A DNA stretch of 64,000 nt from Bacillota bacterium (GTDB lineage: Bacteria; Bacillota; Clostridia; Acetivibrionales; Acetivibrionaceae): the NCBI GenBank assembly GCA_023398495.1, contig JAEWSG010000226.1, forward strand, positions 88,027 to 152,026. The letters run 5' to 3'. The notes beneath the pieces were generated by a model, which saw only the letters and a program-made list of their open reading frames with translations, was not told the origin of the DNA and made no database searches. The position numbers were made by a program, and so were the translations under genes. Shown here in pieces: positions 18,352 through 27,626 of the stretch (position 1 is its first letter; the number at the start of each line of letters is the position of its first letter).

Positions 18352-18642
18352 GTGTCACTATTTAATTATATAGAATCTGAATACGAAGTTCAAACATTTA
18401 CCACGGTAAAAATAGAACTTATATTTTATTTAAATGATGGAGAAGGGGAAGAAAATGAGGAACTTGAAGAAGGACAAATAGAATCATTTTTAGAATTTGA
18501 AAAGAATATAGATGCAACAATATTTGATGCTGAGTACAAGCTATATGATTATTATGTGAAAAATTGTTTAGAATTTAGGGAAAGAGTAGATGAAAAAGAT
18601 GACTTTTGTCACTCTTTTTCACTATTAAATATGATAAGATAA
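18352..18642 (+). pseudogene. Probable remnant of a DUF6985-like protein
   Basis: A 96-residue acidic reading frame beginning at GTG without a convincing ribosome site. The segment ELEEGQIESFLEFEKN followed by LYDYYVKNCLEFRE resembles my memory of the DUF6985 family, in which a helical hairpin ends in a YY motif. The N-terminus looks missing and the frame ends soon after, so a truncated or decayed copy is more likely than an intact gene. It is followed directly by the inverted repeat at 18656. Confidence 0.4.
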
Positions 18643-18655
18643 CTAAGGGATGAAT

Positions 18656-18736
18656 GAAATATTAATTCCACTTTTTCGCGTCGCTATTTGGTTTCAAATA
18701 AGCGTTAAGTGAAAATAGTAGTGGAAGTTATATTTC
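18656..18736. repeat. 81-bp imperfect palindrome with nested hairpin
   Basis: The 17-nt arms (18656-18672 and 18720-18736) differ at two positions. Inside, CGCTATTTG and CAAATAAGCG form a second stem around GTTT, and CACTT/AAGTG flank it. There is no T tract at the end. It lies just upstream of the secreted propeller gene, so it could be a MITE-like insertion, a structured leader or an operator. Confidence 0.6.
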
Positions 18737-18777
18737 ATCAGCACTAAGTATTTTATTTGAACAAGGGGGAAAAATTA

Positions 18778-20862
18778 ATGACACTAAAAAACAGCTCAAA
18801 AAAGAGAATTAATAGTCCTGTAAGATATTTTATTACTATGATATTAAGCATAAGTATATTATTAAATATATGTGTGTTTTCTTCAAATGTATATGCAGAA
18901 GAGCTTTCTAACTATCGATGGATTACCAATAATTCTTATTCCAGCTACAGCTATTCAAGTATTACTTATGGAGCAAACAGATTTGTTGCTGTTGGTTTAA
19001 ATGGAGCAATAAAAACTTCAGATGATGGTATTTCATGGATTAAACGAGAATCTAATACTCAGCATTGGCTTAGAAGAGTTATTTGGACTGGGAAGAAATT
19101 TTTTGCTGTTGGTTACGGTTACTCACCTATAACATCAAGACCGGTGGCAGTTATAATTTCATCCGAAGATGGAATGAAATGGGATTCTGAGGAGATAGAT
19201 ACGGAATCAGACATCAGATTAGGAGGTATAGCTTGGAATGGAAGTAAGTATGTTGCAGTTGGACAGGGTGGAATATGTGTTTCTGATGATGGTGACAATT
19301 GGAATTTTCAAACTACTCAGCAAGGTCTTGAGGATATTGTATGGGGAAATGGCAAATTTATAGCTGTAGGATATGAATATATGAGTATAAGTTCCAGTGA
19401 GCCTGTAGCCAAAATAATAAGTTCCGATGACGGTATAGAATGGAAGGAGATAAATGCTGGATTTACTTCATACTTAAATAGGATTATATGGGATGGAAGC
19501 AAATTTATATCCGTTGGAAAGAATGGAATCATAATCGTATCAACAGATGGTGTGAATTGGAAACAGGTTGAATCTGGTGTATATTTTGAATTGAGTGATA
19601 TAGAATATAATGAAATGAACTACGTTGCATCAGGATGGGACAGCAAAATTTTAACATCATTAGACGGAGAATCCTGGGAGACTTTTGATTCTCTAGCTCC
19701 TAGCAGAGTATATTCAATTGCCTGGGGAAGTGACAGGTATATTGGAACTGGTTTAAAAGATCCTGTGACAAACTGCGAAACATTTATAAGTTCTGAAAAT
19801 GGAGTAGAGTGGTCCAGGTGCTCTTTAAATTCAGCTGCAACAAAATTTTCTGGTATAGGCTATGACAAGAAAAAAGGTCTATTTATTTTAGAAAATGATG
19901 AGGTTGGATTAATGCAGTCATATGATGGTATGAATTGGGAACAATCAAAGGATCAAAGTATGGATAATATGACTACAAAAATGAAAGCCTTCAATGGTTC
20001 CATATATGTAAGAATAGAAAAGTATGGAGAACTTCAAACCTCAAAGGACGGAATTGTTTGGGATAGTATTGATGTTAATATTATCAGCGGAATAAATAGT
20101 GTTTTATGGACAGGAAAAATGTTTATTGCTGTAGGATATAATGGACAGATATTTACTTCAGAAGACGGATTGCAATGGATAGAACGATTATCGGGAGATA
20201 TGATGTATAGAGATGTTGTTTTTAATGGGAAAGTTTATATAGCTGTGGGAGATGTTGGGGAAACAGCAGTATCAAAAGATGGAATTACATGGGATTGTAA
20301 ACGCTTTATAAACATATCAGGTTTTGAAAGAATAATATGGGATGGAGAAAGATTTGTTTCAGTAGGTCGGGATGGAATTGTTTATTCAACAAGTGATGGA
20401 AGCAGATGGGATGTATTTATAACATCATCAGGTTCTGATCTTAAGGATATTTTATACGAAAAAGGCAGATATCTGATATTAGGTGAAGGTGATATACTTT
20501 TAGGTATTCCCAAAAACAACGCTTTATTAAGATTTAATGGAAAAGCGGTAGAAACAGATGTTTTACCTGTTATAGAGAATGGAAGGACTTTGGTTCCTAT
20601 TAGAGTTATTTCTGAATTATTAGAAGCTCCTGTTGTCTGGAATGGAGATGACAAGACTGTATTTATTGAAAAGGACAGTGTTGAAATCAAGTTGGCTATA
20701 GACAACACAAATGCCATTGTTAATAATGAAGCTTATTCTTTGGAGGTTCCGGCAAAAATTATAAATAACAGGACGATGGTTCCATTGCGTTTTATTATAG
20801 ATGTTTTGGGATTGAAAGTAGAGTGGAACAATCAGAATAGAACCGTTGATGTTATGAACTAA
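18778..20862 (+). CDS. Secreted beta-propeller-like repeat protein with C-terminal copper-amine-oxidase-N (stalk) domain
   Basis: 694 residues. A signal peptide (YFITMILSISILLNICVFSSNVYA) is followed by about a dozen ~45-residue repeats of the form W-x-G-x-x-F-x-A/S-V-G-x-x-G-x-I-x-x-S-x-D-G-x-x-W, as in YCF48/BNR/Asp-box propellers. The final ~110 residues (LRFNGKAVETDVLPVIENGRTLVPIRVISELL) form the Cu_amine_oxidN1-type stalk domain common on clostridial surface proteins. The upstream TTG at 18757 lies before AAGGGGG; the ATG at 18778 is 8 nt after it and is chosen. No catalytic residues recognised; binding or adhesion is likely. Confidence 0.83.
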   Translation: MTLKNSSKKRINSPVRYFITMILSISILLNICVFSSNVYAEELSNYRWITNNSYSSYSYSSITYGANRFVAVGLNGAIKTSDDGISWIKRESNTQHWLRRVIWTGKKFFAVGYGYSPITSRPVAVIISSEDGMKWDSEEIDTESDIRLGGIAWNGSKYVAVGQGGICVSDDGDNWNFQTTQQGLEDIVWGNGKFIAVGYEYMSISSSEPVAKIISSDDGIEWKEINAGFTSYLNRIIWDGSKFISVGKNGIIIVSTDGVNWKQVESGVYFELSDIEYNEMNYVASGWDSKILTSLDGESWETFDSLAPSRVYSIAWGSDRYIGTGLKDPVTNCETFISSENGVEWSRCSLNSAATKFSGIGYDKKKGLFILENDEVGLMQSYDGMNWEQSKDQSMDNMTTKMKAFNGSIYVRIEKYGELQTSKDGIVWDSIDVNIISGINSVLWTGKMFIAVGYNGQIFTSEDGLQWIERLSGDMMYRDVVFNGKVYIAVGDVGETAVSKDGITWDCKRFINISGFERIIWDGERFVSVGRDGIVYSTSDGSRWDVFITSSGSDLKDILYEKGRYLILGEGDILLGIPKNNALLRFNGKAVETDVLPVIENGRTLVPIRVISELLEAPVVWNGDDKTVFIEKDSVEIKLAIDNTNAIVNNEAYSLEVPAKIINNRTMVPLRFIIDVLGLKVEWNNQNRTVDVMN

Positions 20863-20902
20863 TAATTTTTATATTGGATACATTAATAGTTAAAAACTAT
20901 TT

Positions 20903-20950
20903 AAAAGGCATTATTTAGTCAGTATTCTAAATAACGCCTTTTGTTTTTTT
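20903..20950 (+). terminator. Terminator of the propeller gene
   Basis: AAAAGGCATTATTTAG pairs with CTAAATAACGCCTTTT (one mismatch), followed by a TTTGTTTTTTT tract. Confidence 0.85.
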
Positions 20951-20959
20951 CTAATGCTA

Positions 20960-21128
20960 AGGAAATTATGGTGTTAATCGATACTTATAATGCAGCAGTG
21001 TCAGTGTATATAAGAGCCGGATGCCATAATTTCCTGATGGTCTTTCAAGGTAACAAAAGCCGCTTTGCGGTTTTGTTCAGGAGTTCCTTATAAGCTTCAG
21101 GTGTACAGTCTCCACCTAAAACTCCCAT
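20960..21128. repeat. Inverted repeat plus GC-rich hairpin upstream of the retron-like operon
   Basis: AGGAAATTATGG (20960-20971) and CCATAATTTCCT (21024-21035) are perfect 12-nt arms around 52 nt. AACAAAAGCCGC/GCGGTTTTGTT (21052-21077) is a second hairpin with one bulge. On the minus strand 21128-21045 encodes a 27-residue fragment (MGVLGGDCTPEAYKELLNK then TAKRLLLP) without a ribosome site, possibly a gene remnant. All of this lies upstream of the operon's promoter, so it is probably not in its transcript. Confidence 0.45.
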
Positions 21129-21199
21129 ATTTAGCTTTAGCTAAACGAGTTCACTAAAAAATATTTGGTACGTTGGAACTTTTTTATGCTGGAAAAAAG

Positions 21200-21208
21200 T
21201 GATATAAT
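21200..21208 (+). promoter_or_regulatory. Extended -10 promoter candidate of the retron-like operon
   Basis: TGATATAAT has the TGn extension and a perfect TATAAT (21203-21208); the -35 region is poor. It would start transcription near 21215, leaving a ~34-nt leader with AAGGTGG before the ATG at 21249. This excludes the longer TTG start at 21165. Confidence 0.55.
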
Positions 21209-21248
21209 TATTTGTAAAAAAGTGTTTATTACAAACAAGGTGGTTGCT

Positions 21249-24182
21249 ATGTTTAATTTTTTTAAGTTTATTTCATCCAAATTAAAATCTGGAATTGAAG
21301 AAGAAAAGGGTAATGAACCTTTAAGAGATACGGGTAAGGAGATTTTGCACCGGAATCCAGGTACCGAAAAGAAAAAATGGAATTTGGATTTTAAGCCTTT
21401 AAGAAGTTTAGTTGTTTGGGGCTTTGATGAAAATAAAAATCCTTCGTTTCTTATTCTGTATGGTCTTCAAGATATTACTCAAGCCCATATGCTGTGTGAT
21501 GAAGTCAAATACACAAGCTATGCAGTTTTTAAAGGGAAGGGAGGACATTTGCCTTCTACTAAAGCTGTAGAATTTGTTGACAGGGATAATATGAAACAAG
21601 GAATGTATTATAAATGCAGGCATAGAAATTATTATGACTGGAGCAAAAAAGACGAATTCAAGGTTAAGGAGTTTTACAATCTTAACTCTGAGAGTTACTT
21701 GAGTATTCCTTATTTTTCACCTATATCCTATGAAGAAATTACACAAAAAGTGGGTCGAATAAAACCTGAAGGCTTTATTCCTGCTAAAAGCCCAAATGAT
21801 ATATTGAATTTGACTGGAGAATTAACACGGTATCTTGACGTTGTCATAAAGCTGATAGCTCACCAAAACATATATATGAGAAAAAAGCTTTTAACCGATT
21901 TAATAGCAAAGGATCCGCCGAAGGAATTGTATTACAGGCTTTTGAACAGGGGAAGCACTGAACTGATTTCTGGGTTGTTTTTAGAGCTTGCAAAGAGAAA
22001 TGATCCAATGCTTAAGGAAGAGGCAGAGGAATTGCTGGTATCGGAAATAGATTGGGCGGATGAGAACTATGCGAAGGGAGTTAAAAGGTGTGCAAAAATA
22101 TATATAAATGCTTTAGACCCTGACCATAGAGCCAAAAGAACTGAATGGCTCCGCAAATCATTAAAGAATATGGATTTACACCTTACCCAAATAAATGGCA
22201 AGGAAGTTCCGCTTGGGAAAATTATAGATGGTGCTGCCTATAGAAAATATGCAAATCAGGGAAAACTCATGGATTACACCCATACCTACGATTATGAGAA
22301 GCGAAGAACAATAAGGTCTGAGGTTCAAATCCGATACGAGGTTGGGCCGTATTCCGATGGAAGGAAGCTTAAAACTATCGATTTCAAAAGCACTATTCAG
22401 GAAGCCGAGATATACCAACTTGCGGATGTAATAGGTAAGATAGCCTACTATTTGGATGCTCCAAGGTTGACCTATTATCTTAGAGGGAGTGGCAAGACAA
22501 AAGCATACAAATATTTTCAAAGATATCTTAGAAGAATAATGGATATCTATGCCGAGACTAATGAAGCGAAATTCATGGAAGCGATGAAACACTTGCTGAC
22601 AGGTTATGAGGAAAATGATTACGTATGCAAATATCCTGGAAACTTCCAGTACAACATGTTTATAAAGTATTATCTGTATCACGATTTTGGGGAAAAAGCT
22701 CCAAGTGATTGGAGTACTCGCTATCAATGGGTTATAAATGATCAACTTGTAAAGCTGAAAGGTCGCTACGAATTCAGAAAGGAAATATGGGATAGAAATC
22801 TTGGGGTTGTTGCCGATATCGCTGCTAATGCTAATATCGATGTTGTTATTAAGGCATGTTACTATATTTTAAAGGATTCGCCCAATGCACCGAAGTTTAT
22901 AAGTGAGATTGATTATAGTCAGTTGATTAAATTGGCTCTATCATCATACAAACCGCTATCGGAAATGTTCAAGAAAACACTTAAAGATAGGATGGATAAA
23001 TTAATTACTTTTGACTCCGACTTGATGCTTGCTTTAATGGATTGCAACGATAAAGATATGAATGAAGCTGCCATGGTGTATTTTAAGAAAACCAATGGTT
23101 TGTTTTCGCCTTCAATTATTGCAGATCTCCTTTTACTCAGTAATGTTAATCAATGGTCAGACTTGCTCTGTGAGAACCTGATGGCTTTTGAAACAAGCCA
23201 GTACGTCGAATTTATAAGACAGTTGTTAAAGCGTGATTTTTACAACTCAGAGAAGGATAGATTACTTCCAACCAATGTGGCTGACAGTCTTTCTACCTCT
23301 GTAAGCAAGATGCAGCAAGCTTCTGAAGGTGACAAAATTTCGATTATGAGTGAAATTATAGCATTGCTGTTTCACAAAAAGTTACCTGATTGGCAGGCGG
23401 AGTTTTTAGAAGAGGTGATTTTTTCCTTTACCTATGAAGATATGAAAAACATACTCAAAGATGTGCAAATATCGCCCGCTATAAGGTCAACCTCTGTGAG
23501 GAATAAATGTATTATTTCTGTTTTAGAATCAGTTAAGTTTGAAAAATTGCCTAAAGATTCCGATATTATCAATATTTTAGAATCGGGAACTTCTAAAATG
23601 ATTAAATTCTTGCTTGAGATATTAACCCGTAACAAACTTCAGCTAAGTAGCCGATTGTCGGCACTGTTGATAATGTTTGAAGCTGATGTTTTAGCACTAA
23701 ACAGGTTGGCAGAAGAGGTGTTTGATAGTATTCAAAAGGATGAACAGAAAAAGCTGCATTCTCTTATTATTGACTCTCCTGTACAAAGGGCTCACTCACT
23801 TGCACTAAAAAAACTTGATCTCATTTATGGGGATACAATTCCGGTGCAATTTATAATTCAAATGTTGGAACATGGCTCAAATAGTGTGAAAGCATATATT
23901 TCAGATAAAATTGATAAAACCTTAGAACATTCTGGTGTGGGGAATGAGGAATTATTTATGTACTATTTAAAGACACTTTTGCTGCTTCCAAATAAAAACT
24001 CCGAGAGCAAAGACAAAGTTTACAGGGTGCTTCCTCAATTTGTTCGCTTCAATAAAGATAGGTTGCCTGAAATTGAAAATATACTGCTAGATATTGGAGG
24101 ATCGAATAACGTAATAGATTCAGAGAGGGCGTTGGTTACCCTTGCTAAGATCAGGAAGGATGGTGATTTGAATGCAGGTTAA
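21249..24182 (+). CDS. HEAT/ARM-like helical repeat protein of a retron-like system
   Basis: 977 residues, cytoplasmic, no signal peptide. The first ~130 residues form a mixed alpha/beta region (RSLVVWGFDENKNPSFLILYGLQDITQAHMLCDEVK). The remainder is long runs of amphipathic helices typical of ARM/HEAT solenoids, for example LIAKDPPKELYYRLLNRGSTELISGLFLELAKRNDPMLKEEAEELL. It overlaps the SWIM gene by 11 nt. As I recall, retron type XIII is defined by an RT with an ARM-repeat and a WH-SWIM protein, and this operon reproduces that set. In such systems the accessory proteins are the likely effector. The domain call rests on helix pattern, not a profile search. Confidence 0.7.
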   Translation: MFNFFKFISSKLKSGIEEEKGNEPLRDTGKEILHRNPGTEKKKWNLDFKPLRSLVVWGFDENKNPSFLILYGLQDITQAHMLCDEVKYTSYAVFKGKGGHLPSTKAVEFVDRDNMKQGMYYKCRHRNYYDWSKKDEFKVKEFYNLNSESYLSIPYFSPISYEEITQKVGRIKPEGFIPAKSPNDILNLTGELTRYLDVVIKLIAHQNIYMRKKLLTDLIAKDPPKELYYRLLNRGSTELISGLFLELAKRNDPMLKEEAEELLVSEIDWADENYAKGVKRCAKIYINALDPDHRAKRTEWLRKSLKNMDLHLTQINGKEVPLGKIIDGAAYRKYANQGKLMDYTHTYDYEKRRTIRSEVQIRYEVGPYSDGRKLKTIDFKSTIQEAEIYQLADVIGKIAYYLDAPRLTYYLRGSGKTKAYKYFQRYLRRIMDIYAETNEAKFMEAMKHLLTGYEENDYVCKYPGNFQYNMFIKYYLYHDFGEKAPSDWSTRYQWVINDQLVKLKGRYEFRKEIWDRNLGVVADIAANANIDVVIKACYYILKDSPNAPKFISEIDYSQLIKLALSSYKPLSEMFKKTLKDRMDKLITFDSDLMLALMDCNDKDMNEAAMVYFKKTNGLFSPSIIADLLLLSNVNQWSDLLCENLMAFETSQYVEFIRQLLKRDFYNSEKDRLLPTNVADSLSTSVSKMQQASEGDKISIMSEIIALLFHKKLPDWQAEFLEEVIFSFTYEDMKNILKDVQISPAIRSTSVRNKCIISVLESVKFEKLPKDSDIINILESGTSKMIKFLLEILTRNKLQLSSRLSALLIMFEADVLALNRLAEEVFDSIQKDEQKKLHSLIIDSPVQRAHSLALKKLDLIYGDTIPVQFIIQMLEHGSNSVKAYISDKIDKTLEHSGVGNEELFMYYLKTLLLLPNKNSESKDKVYRVLPQFVRFNKDRLPEIENILLDIGGSNNVIDSERALVTLAKIRKDGDLNAG

Positions 24183-25980
24183 TTATAAATATACAAGTCC
24201 GTCCCTGTGTCTTCAGCAGGAGGGTCAAACTGTTTTGGGGCTTAGTCCTGATCTTTCAAGAGAGGAGAAAGTGTCCTTTGAGGGTAAACTTAAGCGTCCA
24301 CTGGTTTTCAGAGATGCCATGCTTATGTTGCGAGAGATTGTGGTATCTGATGCAAGGCAAAAAAAGAAAGAGAGGGTAGAGTATTTTGCTTGGTTAGAAC
24401 AGGAAATAGAAAGGCGTATGTCATTGCATGAAAAATATATTCCTGGAGTAAGAGAAAACATTGTTAAAGACATGGACGCTCTAAAAGATCAACTTACTCA
24501 GAAAGACTCTGAGATAGCAAAACTTGTTGTACTAAGGAATGATTTGAAAAAGGAAATAGATAGCTACGACGTCTGGAAGGATTACTATAAAATCGAACGG
24601 GATTTTTGGAAATTCATCAAAGAGAGGGACAAAAGTTTATGGTTTGTACTTGATCCAGTAATAACGGTACATCCCGATAAGGTGACTTTTGAGGCGTTTT
24701 CACTGGATGAATCCATATATGGATGCCTATCGGTTAATATGGACGAATTTGAAATAGTTCAGCAACCGCATCTGGGAACAACGAATATAGACTTTTCTGC
24801 AAAGCTTGCAAGGGAAATGGAACGATTTCGTACATATACAAATGTAGAATTATCGGTTAATCCCGATGGTTTTACAGTTGATGCTGGTATAATGCCAGAA
24901 TACGTAGAAAAGAAAATTGAGCTGCCTGAAACATGGATAAAGGGCTTTAATCAGGTTTCGGCTGCTGCGAGCCTCGGAGGTATTGAGTTAGAACTTGAAC
25001 AGGTAGATTTATATGATATCTGTTCCTTCCTGAGGAGGCACAAAGCCAACAAGAGTCCAAGATATATGAAATGGATAATGGAACCGGGAAAGCATATAAA
25101 AGTGCTTTTTCAGCCTTTTGGAAAGGAATTGGAGCTTAAAGCGGTTTATAACGGTAAAAAGAAGCGGGAAGAGAAGATATGGGGAAGCAGAAGATGGTTG
25201 GTTATGGAAAAGATAATTCCCCTTGCCAGTTATTTTAAAATCAGGTTACTGGGGTTTGGTATGCCGCAGTTTATAATTGCGGATATGGGTAATATGAAGA
25301 TGACAATCGGATTTACGTCCTGGTCAGCAAACGATTGGGTTAAGGGAACTGCTTTTAATATAATTGGAGGATTTATTGGTAATGGAAATTACAGCGACAT
25401 TTACCGATTATTGAAGGAACACAGATGTTTAACGCTAGAGGAAGTTGATTCGAAATTGAAGAATTCCTCAAAAGCACAAAACAAGGCAGGAATAGGCATG
25501 CTTATTCGTCGTGGAGAGGGATTTTTTGATCCTGTTAACAATACTGTAAGATTCAGACAGTTGTGCAATGTGCCAATTAACAAGGAATTATATGAAACAA
25601 CCACGATGGAACTTAAAGTTCAGAGCAATCTCGAGGAAGGGCTTGCAAACTTCAGACTGAAATTGAGTGATGAAAGGGAATTTGTTGCAACCCATTCATT
25701 CAAAATACCAAATTTAAAATATAAGAATTGGAAGTACACGAATACAGAAGATTACAACAGAGAACATGACCTCACACAGACAGAATTAGCTATCGATGAA
25801 GACGGTCAGATTTCAAAAGTAAAATGTACATGCAGCGAATTTAACAGGGGTTGCAGGAATATTTCAGAGCCTTGTTCCCACATTCTGGCTTTGTACGTAT
25901 CAGCCTCAAAGTTTGTACATCTTGAACTTAGTGAGAAGTTTGAATATAAAATAGATGATATTTTGGAGATGCTTTTATGA
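24172..25980 (+). CDS. SWIM zinc-finger protein of a retron-like system
   Basis: 602 residues. Near the C-terminus a SWIM motif CxC...CxH is complete: Cys552, Cys554, Cys568 and His570 in KCTCSEFNRGCRN and EPCSHILALY. SWIM domains bind zinc and contact DNA or protein. The N-terminal third contains a predicted coiled coil (MDALKDQLTQKDSEIAKLVV through LKKEIDSY). The middle region with KDYYKIERDFWKFIKE and later RRHKANKSPRYMKWI is unassigned; a winged-helix part would fit the WH-SWIM proteins of retron type XIII. The stop overlaps the RT start as ATGA. Co-translation with the RT argues for one complex. Confidence 0.78.
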   Translation: MQVNYKYTSPSLCLQQEGQTVLGLSPDLSREEKVSFEGKLKRPLVFRDAMLMLREIVVSDARQKKKERVEYFAWLEQEIERRMSLHEKYIPGVRENIVKDMDALKDQLTQKDSEIAKLVVLRNDLKKEIDSYDVWKDYYKIERDFWKFIKERDKSLWFVLDPVITVHPDKVTFEAFSLDESIYGCLSVNMDEFEIVQQPHLGTTNIDFSAKLAREMERFRTYTNVELSVNPDGFTVDAGIMPEYVEKKIELPETWIKGFNQVSAAASLGGIELELEQVDLYDICSFLRRHKANKSPRYMKWIMEPGKHIKVLFQPFGKELELKAVYNGKKKREEKIWGSRRWLVMEKIIPLASYFKIRLLGFGMPQFIIADMGNMKMTIGFTSWSANDWVKGTAFNIIGGFIGNGNYSDIYRLLKEHRCLTLEEVDSKLKNSSKAQNKAGIGMLIRRGEGFFDPVNNTVRFRQLCNVPINKELYETTTMELKVQSNLEEGLANFRLKLSDEREFVATHSFKIPNLKYKNWKYTNTEDYNREHDLTQTELAIDEDGQISKVKCTCSEFNRGCRNISEPCSHILALYVSASKFVHLELSEKFEYKIDDILEMLL

Positions 25981-27452
25981 TAGAGAATAATGGAGTGCCA
26001 AAAGCAAACTATAGGGAAATGGTTAACAAGATGGGCAAAAAGGAATTTACCTTTTTAAAGATGCAGGAATATGGATTCTGGCCGAAAGATTTGCCTACAC
26101 CCTATGAAATCCAACAAAGCGAAACACCGGAGAAATTTGCAAAGCGCCAAGGACTTTTAAAGGAGTATCAAAAATTAGTAGATCAGATTGTGAAGTTATA
26201 CGAAGAAAAGGATGACATAAACAAAAAACTTCGGGAACTGCACAAGGAATATAATGAAACCTGGGATCTGGACAAAATCCGTTCGGATATTTCTCAAAAA
26301 ATAATGAGAGAGTCCATAGAGCGCCGTGCAGAGAGGAAAAGGCAACGGGAGTTTGAAAAACAAAAGCGTTCTTCAGATTGGCAGCAGAAAAAGAGTGAAC
26401 AGATTGTATACATTGGCCGGGGATATTCTTCGCTTATGAATGACACTCAAATTGATGAAGATAGGCTAAAGCTTCAGGGTTTACCTATAATAAAGACAGA
26501 CAGGGATTTAGCAGAGCTCTTAGGGATTGATTACCCAAGTTTGAGGTTTTTGACTTATCACCGGAATGTTGTTACGGTTGATCATTACCACCACTTTAAA
26601 ATACCCAAAAAGAAGGGTGGAGAGCGTGGTATTTCCGCTCCAAAGTCAAAATTGAAAACTGCTCAGAGGTCTATACTGGAAAATATTCTATCAAAGTTGA
26701 ATACTTCAGATCATGCACACGGGTTCCTGAAAGGTAGATCTGTTGTTTCAGGAGCAGAGGTACATGTTGGTCAACCTGCTCTGCTCATAAATATGGATCT
26801 GGAAGACTTTTTTCCGACCATTACATTTGAAAGGGTACTTGGGATGTTCCGTGCTTTTGGGTATTCGGGATATGTTTCCTCACTACTTGCTATGCTGTGT
26901 ACATACTGTGAGCGGATGGAAATAGAGGTTAAAGGCAAAGCAAGATATGTTGCAACATCGGGAAGGATACTACCCCAGGGGTCACCTGCAAGTCCGATGA
27001 TAACCAATATTATTTGCAGGGATCTTGACAAAAGGCTTAACGGTTTGGCAAAGAGTTTCGGATTTGTTTACACAAGATACGCAGATGATATGAGTTTTAG
27101 CATAAATGAAGTGTCAGATTTAAATGAGGGAAGACTTTGTGGTTTGGTTTCAAAAATAGTTACCGAGGAAGGTTTTAAAATAAACAAAGCCAAAACCCGT
27201 TATTTAAGAAAAAATAACTGCCAATCGGTGACCGGAATTGTAGTAAATAATGATCAGTTGACGGTGCGTAAAAAGTGGGTTAAGAAGTTCAGAGCTGCGA
27301 TTTATAATGCAAAAAAACAAAAGGATGCAGGGAAGCTATCTAGTGCAACCAAAAATGAAATATCGGGTATGGCAGCGTGGTTGAAAAGTGTTAATAAAGA
27401 AAAGTATAGAGATATGATTAGTGCTGTTCTGGAGATAATAAAAGAGGCTTAA
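25977..27452 (+). CDS. Retron-type reverse transcriptase with N-terminal extension
   Basis: 491 residues. The RT palm is complete: motif A INMDLEDFFPTI with Asp274, motif B LPQGSPASPMITNI, and the catalytic YTRYADDMSFS (YADD 368-371). Motif D/E is GFKINKAKTRYLR, followed by QSVTGIVVN with the retron-characteristic VTG. Between motifs 2 and 3 the sequence GFLKGRSVVSGAEVH (His263) corresponds to the retron NAxxH signature with Asn replaced by Gly. No maturase (X) or endonuclease domain follows, which argues against a group II intron. About 170 N-terminal residues form a charged, coiled-coil-rich extension. It is the last gene of a 4-11-nt-overlap operon, with a terminator 43 nt downstream. Confidence 0.9.
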   Translation: MIENNGVPKANYREMVNKMGKKEFTFLKMQEYGFWPKDLPTPYEIQQSETPEKFAKRQGLLKEYQKLVDQIVKLYEEKDDINKKLRELHKEYNETWDLDKIRSDISQKIMRESIERRAERKRQREFEKQKRSSDWQQKKSEQIVYIGRGYSSLMNDTQIDEDRLKLQGLPIIKTDRDLAELLGIDYPSLRFLTYHRNVVTVDHYHHFKIPKKKGGERGISAPKSKLKTAQRSILENILSKLNTSDHAHGFLKGRSVVSGAEVHVGQPALLINMDLEDFFPTITFERVLGMFRAFGYSGYVSSLLAMLCTYCERMEIEVKGKARYVATSGRILPQGSPASPMITNIICRDLDKRLNGLAKSFGFVYTRYADDMSFSINEVSDLNEGRLCGLVSKIVTEEGFKINKAKTRYLRKNNCQSVTGIVVNNDQLTVRKKWVKKFRAAIYNAKKQKDAGKLSSATKNEISGMAAWLKSVNKEKYRDMISAVLEIIKEA

Positions 27453-27494
27453 AGTCATATCGCAGCTTAAAGCTGCAGTCAAAATAGTAAGTAT

Positions 27495-27524
27495 AAAAGT
27501 TTGCAAAAACAACAAACTTTTTTT
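27495..27524 (+). terminator. Terminator of the RT operon
   Basis: AAAAGTTTG/CAAACTTTT 9-bp stem with a 9-nt loop, followed by TTT and AAG. It separates the RT operon from the structured element downstream. A smaller palindrome GCAGCT/AGCTGC lies at 27462-27476. Confidence 0.8.
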
Positions 27525-27539
27525 AAGAAAAATAGTATA

Positions 27540-27568
27540 TTGAATAGTTGGGATTACTCTGATATACT
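27540..27568 (+). promoter_or_regulatory. Promoter candidate for the retron-like ncRNA
   Basis: TTGAAT (27540-27545), 17-nt spacer, TATACT (27563-27568). Perfect 10-nt arms AATAGTATAT (27531-27540) and ATATACTATT (27562-27571) overlap both promoter boxes, suggesting an operator or a coincidental palindrome. A second, extended -10 (TGGTATACT, 27585-27593) lies 25 nt further on. Either would give a transcript starting 20-50 nt before the a1 arm. Confidence 0.6.
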
Positions 27569-27626
27569 ATTTTATGTGATAAACTGGTATACTACTTAAT
27601 ATTGTAAATATGTCTTGAAAAACATG

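Noticed and set aside
20960..21077. Upstream inverted repeat as the msr-msd of the RT system
   Set aside because: It lies before the operon promoter, its arms are shorter, and it lacks the nested long hairpin; the element at 27627-27827 is a much better match.
25977..27452. Group II intron-encoded protein or DGR reverse transcriptase
   Set aside because: No maturase or endonuclease domain, no intron domain V/VI structure at the expected place, and no template/variable repeat pair seen; coupling to SWIM and ARM genes fits a retron-type system.
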